Shown here piece after piece: positions 61,702 through 64,000 of a stretch of DNA of 64,000 nt. This DNA is from Rhodopirellula baltica SH 1 (lineage in GTDB: Bacteria; Planctomycetota; Planctomycetia; Pirellulales; Pirellulaceae), in NCBI RefSeq assembly GCF_000196115.1, contig NC_005027.1, positions 6,568,001-6,632,000 on the forward strand, read 5' to 3'. How positions within the stretch are numbered: position 1 is the stretch's first letter; the number at the start of each line of letters is the position of its first letter. The notes below the pieces were generated by a model, which was given only the letters and a program-made list of their open reading frames with translations, had not been told where the DNA came from and ran no database searches. The position numbers and the translations under genes are program-made.

Positions 61702-63774
61702 ATGAATCGATCCGCTGACCCGATCACAGATCCACTGAGGCTGAAGGCCCTGCGAAGTCTGTCGTTGGTGGACAGTCCCGCCGAAGAGTCGTTCGATCGG
61801 ATCACTCGGTTGGCGGCCCGCTTGCTGAAATGCCCCGCCTCGGTGGTCACCTTGATCGAGGAAGATCGGCAGTTCTTCAAAAGCTGTGTTGGTTTGCCGG
61901 AACCGCTTGCGACGCTACGTGGATCGCCGCTGAGTCACTCGTTTTGCAAGTTGACGGTGCGCGCAGGCGAGCGTTTCTTGATCGAAGACGCTCGCGTCGA
62001 TCCTCGTGTCGTTGCCCATCCGGCGATCGAAGAGTACGGGATCGTTTCTTACGCCGGATTTCCCATTCGAACGCGATCGGGGGAAGTGCTCGGTACGCTT
62101 TGCGTCGTCGATATCGTTCCACGTGAATGGACCGAAGACGAGCTGGAGACGCTGCGAGAGCTGTCGGCATCGGTCGAGTCAGAGATCGAATTGATCGCCG
62201 CGGCGGAGCGGGAACGCGATCACGCTCGCATGTTCCAAACGATGATCCAAGCATCGCCGCTGTCGGTCATCGTCATGGACTACGATGGACGCGTGGAACT
62301 TTGGAATGAAGCATCCGAAGCCATCTTCGGTTGGACCAGTGCCGAGGTGCTTGGGTATCCGTTGCCGATCATTCCCGATCACAAGCTGGACGAGTGCCAG
62401 CGAATTCGAGACGCGGTGGGCGACGGGAGCGTGTTCCGCTGCGTGGACACATACCGTGCCAAGGGCGAGGATGCCAATGGTGAAAGGCGAACGGTGCACG
62501 TCAATGTTTCCGCCGTTTCGTTGCACCGGTACGACGGGCACTCGGATCGAATTCTGCTGATCATCGATGACGTCACGCAGTCACACGCGGACACGCTCGA
62601 ACGCGAGCGACTGTTTCGTGAATTGCAGAAAGAGAAGGCGTTGCTCAGTGAGATGGACGAACGCAAGAATCGTTTCCTCGCTCTGTTGGCTCACGAACTG
62701 CGCAACCCGTTGACGCCGATCGGCAATGCCGTCGATCTGCTGCGTTTCGCGGCAAAGGATCCGAACCAAGTCAACGAGATCAGCACCGTTCTCGAGAGCC
62801 AAGTCCACCAGTTGGTGCGATTGATCGATGACTTGATGGACGTTTCGCGGATCACACGGGGACGCATCGATTTGCAGCGGGAAACGGTTTCGATTCACGA
62901 CATCGTTGCCAATTCTTGCCGAGCGGTGGAATCGTTGTGCAACGAGATGGGACATGAACTGATTCGACGAACCGATCCAGAGCAATCTCTCCACGTGCAT
63001 GGCGACTACGTGCGATTGACTCAGGTGGTGACCAATTTGCTGAACAACGCGTGCAAGTACACACCGCCGAGCGGTCGCATTGAGATCTCATGCGGACAGG
63101 TCGACGGCCAGGTGGAAATCGCGGTCAAGGACAACGGGGTTGGCATCCCACCGGAACACCGCAAGGGCATCTTTGAGATGTTCACTCAGGTGGATGAGAC
63201 GTTGAAGGACAGTCGCGGCGGGCTGGGGATTGGCCTGACCTTAGTCAAGCAATTGGTCGAGCTGCACGGTGGGAGGGTTTCGTTGGTGGACAGCGACGAC
63301 ACGTCGACCGGAAGCGAGTTTCGGATTCACTTGCCGTGTTTGGATGCCAAACCGAACGAGCCAAAAACGATCGTCGAAGAAGACAGGCCGACGCGACGTT
63401 TTCGGGTGTTGGTGGTCGATGATGTCCCCGCGATCGCGAAAATGTTCACGATGTTGGTTGGTGCGATGGGGCACGAGGTGCATTCAGCCCCCAGTGCACC
63501 CGAAGGCATTGAGCTCGCTCGCGAGTTGCGGCCCGACATTGTCTTTTCTGACATCTGCATGCCGGACATGGACGGTTACGAGCTAGCACGACAGTTCCGT
63601 AGCTTGTCGGAATTGGATTCCAGCATGCTGATCGCGATGACCGGCAACGGACAACCCGAAGACATTCGGATGGCCATGGAAGCGGGCTTTGACAGGCACG
63701 TCACAAAACCCGCTTCGGTCCAGCGTTTACGCGAGATCTTTCAAGAGCTGGAATCACGTCGCGAGATGAAGTGA
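61702..63774 (+). CDS. GAF-PAS hybrid histidine kinase
   Basis: The product has 690 residues. An N-terminal GAF domain (about 15-160) precedes a PAS domain (about 180-290) and a histidine kinase: HisKA with phospho-acceptor H331 (LALLAHELRNPLTP), HATPase with NNACKYTPP, DNGVGIP and GGLGIGLTLV, then a receiver domain with D617 (FSDICMPDMDGY). It senses a cytoplasmic signal and passes phosphate internally. The ATG at 61702 is preferred; the frame is open to 61618. No separate response regulator is adjacent. Confidence 0.93.
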   Translation: MNRSADPITDPLRLKALRSLSLVDSPAEESFDRITRLAARLLKCPASVVTLIEEDRQFFKSCVGLPEPLATLRGSPLSHSFCKLTVRAGERFLIEDARVDPRVVAHPAIEEYGIVSYAGFPIRTRSGEVLGTLCVVDIVPREWTEDELETLRELSASVESEIELIAAAERERDHARMFQTMIQASPLSVIVMDYDGRVELWNEASEAIFGWTSAEVLGYPLPIIPDHKLDECQRIRDAVGDGSVFRCVDTYRAKGEDANGERRTVHVNVSAVSLHRYDGHSDRILLIIDDVTQSHADTLERERLFRELQKEKALLSEMDERKNRFLALLAHELRNPLTPIGNAVDLLRFAAKDPNQVNEISTVLESQVHQLVRLIDDLMDVSRITRGRIDLQRETVSIHDIVANSCRAVESLCNEMGHELIRRTDPEQSLHVHGDYVRLTQVVTNLLNNACKYTPPSGRIEISCGQVDGQVEIAVKDNGVGIPPEHRKGIFEMFTQVDETLKDSRGGLGIGLTLVKQLVELHGGRVSLVDSDDTSTGSEFRIHLPCLDAKPNEPKTIVEEDRPTRRFRVLVVDDVPAIAKMFTMLVGAMGHEVHSAPSAPEGIELARELRPDIVFSDICMPDMDGYELARQFRSLSELDSSMLIAMTGNGQPEDIRMAMEAGFDRHVTKPASVQRLREIFQELESRREMK

Positions 63775-63779
63775 TCACC

Positions 63780-63830
63780 GAACAACTCTTCGCCACGGTT
63801 CATTGATTCAAACCGTGGCGAATGCTGTTC
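63780..63830. terminator. Hairpin between convergent genes
   Basis: A 12-bp stem TTCGCCACGGTT (63789-63800) with AACCGTGGCGAA (63811-63822). It is extended by GAACA/TGTTC. There is no clear T run, but its place between two convergent genes suggests a shared terminator. Confidence 0.6.
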
Positions 63831-63857
63831 ATCGATGACGTCGCTCGGACAGCAACC

Positions 63858-64000
63858 TCAAGTTGAGATGGCTTCGTCGGCGAGAGCTTCGGCTTCGTGT
63901 TCAGCGTCTTCTTCGTCTTGGATGTAGGTCTTCTCTTTGTAGAGATAACCGACGGGGACGAACAAGATGGCGGTGACGAAGATGCACGTGGTCCAGAACC
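63858..64000 (-). CDS. C-terminal end of a membrane protein
   Basis: Only the last 47 residues are in the window. They show a membrane helix (CIFVTAILFVPVGYLYKEK) and an acidic tail ending ALADEAIST. It may be a major-facilitator-type transporter, but the visible part is too short to tell. Confidence 0.6.
   Translation of the reverse strand, partial: FWTTCIFVTAILFVPVGYLYKEKTYIQDEEDAEHEAEALADEAIST

Overview
This window comes from a planctomycete, most probably a Pirellulaceae member of the Rhodopirellula type. Supporting signs are a secreted sulfatase, an ECF sigma factor next to a Ser/Thr kinase, PQQ-propeller and malectin-domain secreted proteins, a Cys-less asparagine-synthetase-like protein, a second ECF sigma factor fused to a membrane domain, and many dispersed hairpin repeats. 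Everything was read by eye from the sequence and the supplied translations. No database search was run, so family names are recalled rather than looked up.

Layout. 1-5.6 kb: minus-strand flagellar rod/ring operon (flgF-flgG-flgA-flgH, the last cut by the window edge), preceded by a GGDEF protein. 6-9.7 kb: BON protein, asparagine-synthetase-like protein, purC and infC. 10.2-20 kb: a roughly 9.7-kb integrated element in the 3' half of tRNA-Val(GAC), bounded by a 52-bp exact direct repeat. It carries a tyrosine integrase, an excisionase-like gene, a tightly overlapping primase/helicase/DUF669 operon, a 48-bp tandem repeat, palindromic putative operators, an XRE regulator and uncharacterised cargo, but no capsid, terminase or conjugation genes. 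It resembles a phage satellite or integrative replicon. A decayed tail of a second, related integrase sits just beyond its right end.

20.3-31.3 kb: DoxX/DUF1579 pair, hairpin-repeat cluster, PH-domain membrane protein, a six-BON-domain protein, an IS701-type insertion sequence with a frameshifted transposase, a secreted beta-helix protein, and the ECF sigma-membrane fusion. 31.4-43 kb: MITE-like repeats, PAP2 phosphatase, flavohemoglobin plus cupin (nitrosative stress), DUF3565, a Cys-rich copper-storage-like protein, MscS channel, AI-2E family transporter and a methyltransferase. 43-48.8 kb: three-gene proton-translocating transhydrogenase, an SDR enzyme, a glycine-zipper protein and a PRC-barrel protein. 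48.9-55.4 kb: a minus-strand block ECF sigma - Ser/Thr kinase - malectin protein - PQQ/malectin protein. 55.6-64 kb: acetyltransferase, polysaccharide deacetylase, small secreted and membrane proteins, PRC-barrel protein, sulfatase, hybrid histidine kinase and the end of a membrane protein.

The most interesting signal is in the tRNA-Val element. Its integrase gene runs through the attachment core in frame. In the integrated state it ends with 7 residues borrowed from the antisense of the tRNA 5' half. In the excised circle the same frame would continue for 72 element-encoded residues. The core is flanked on both sides by the same tandem 11-mer, which looks like a pair of integrase arm-type sites, and one of these lies inside the integrase coding sequence.
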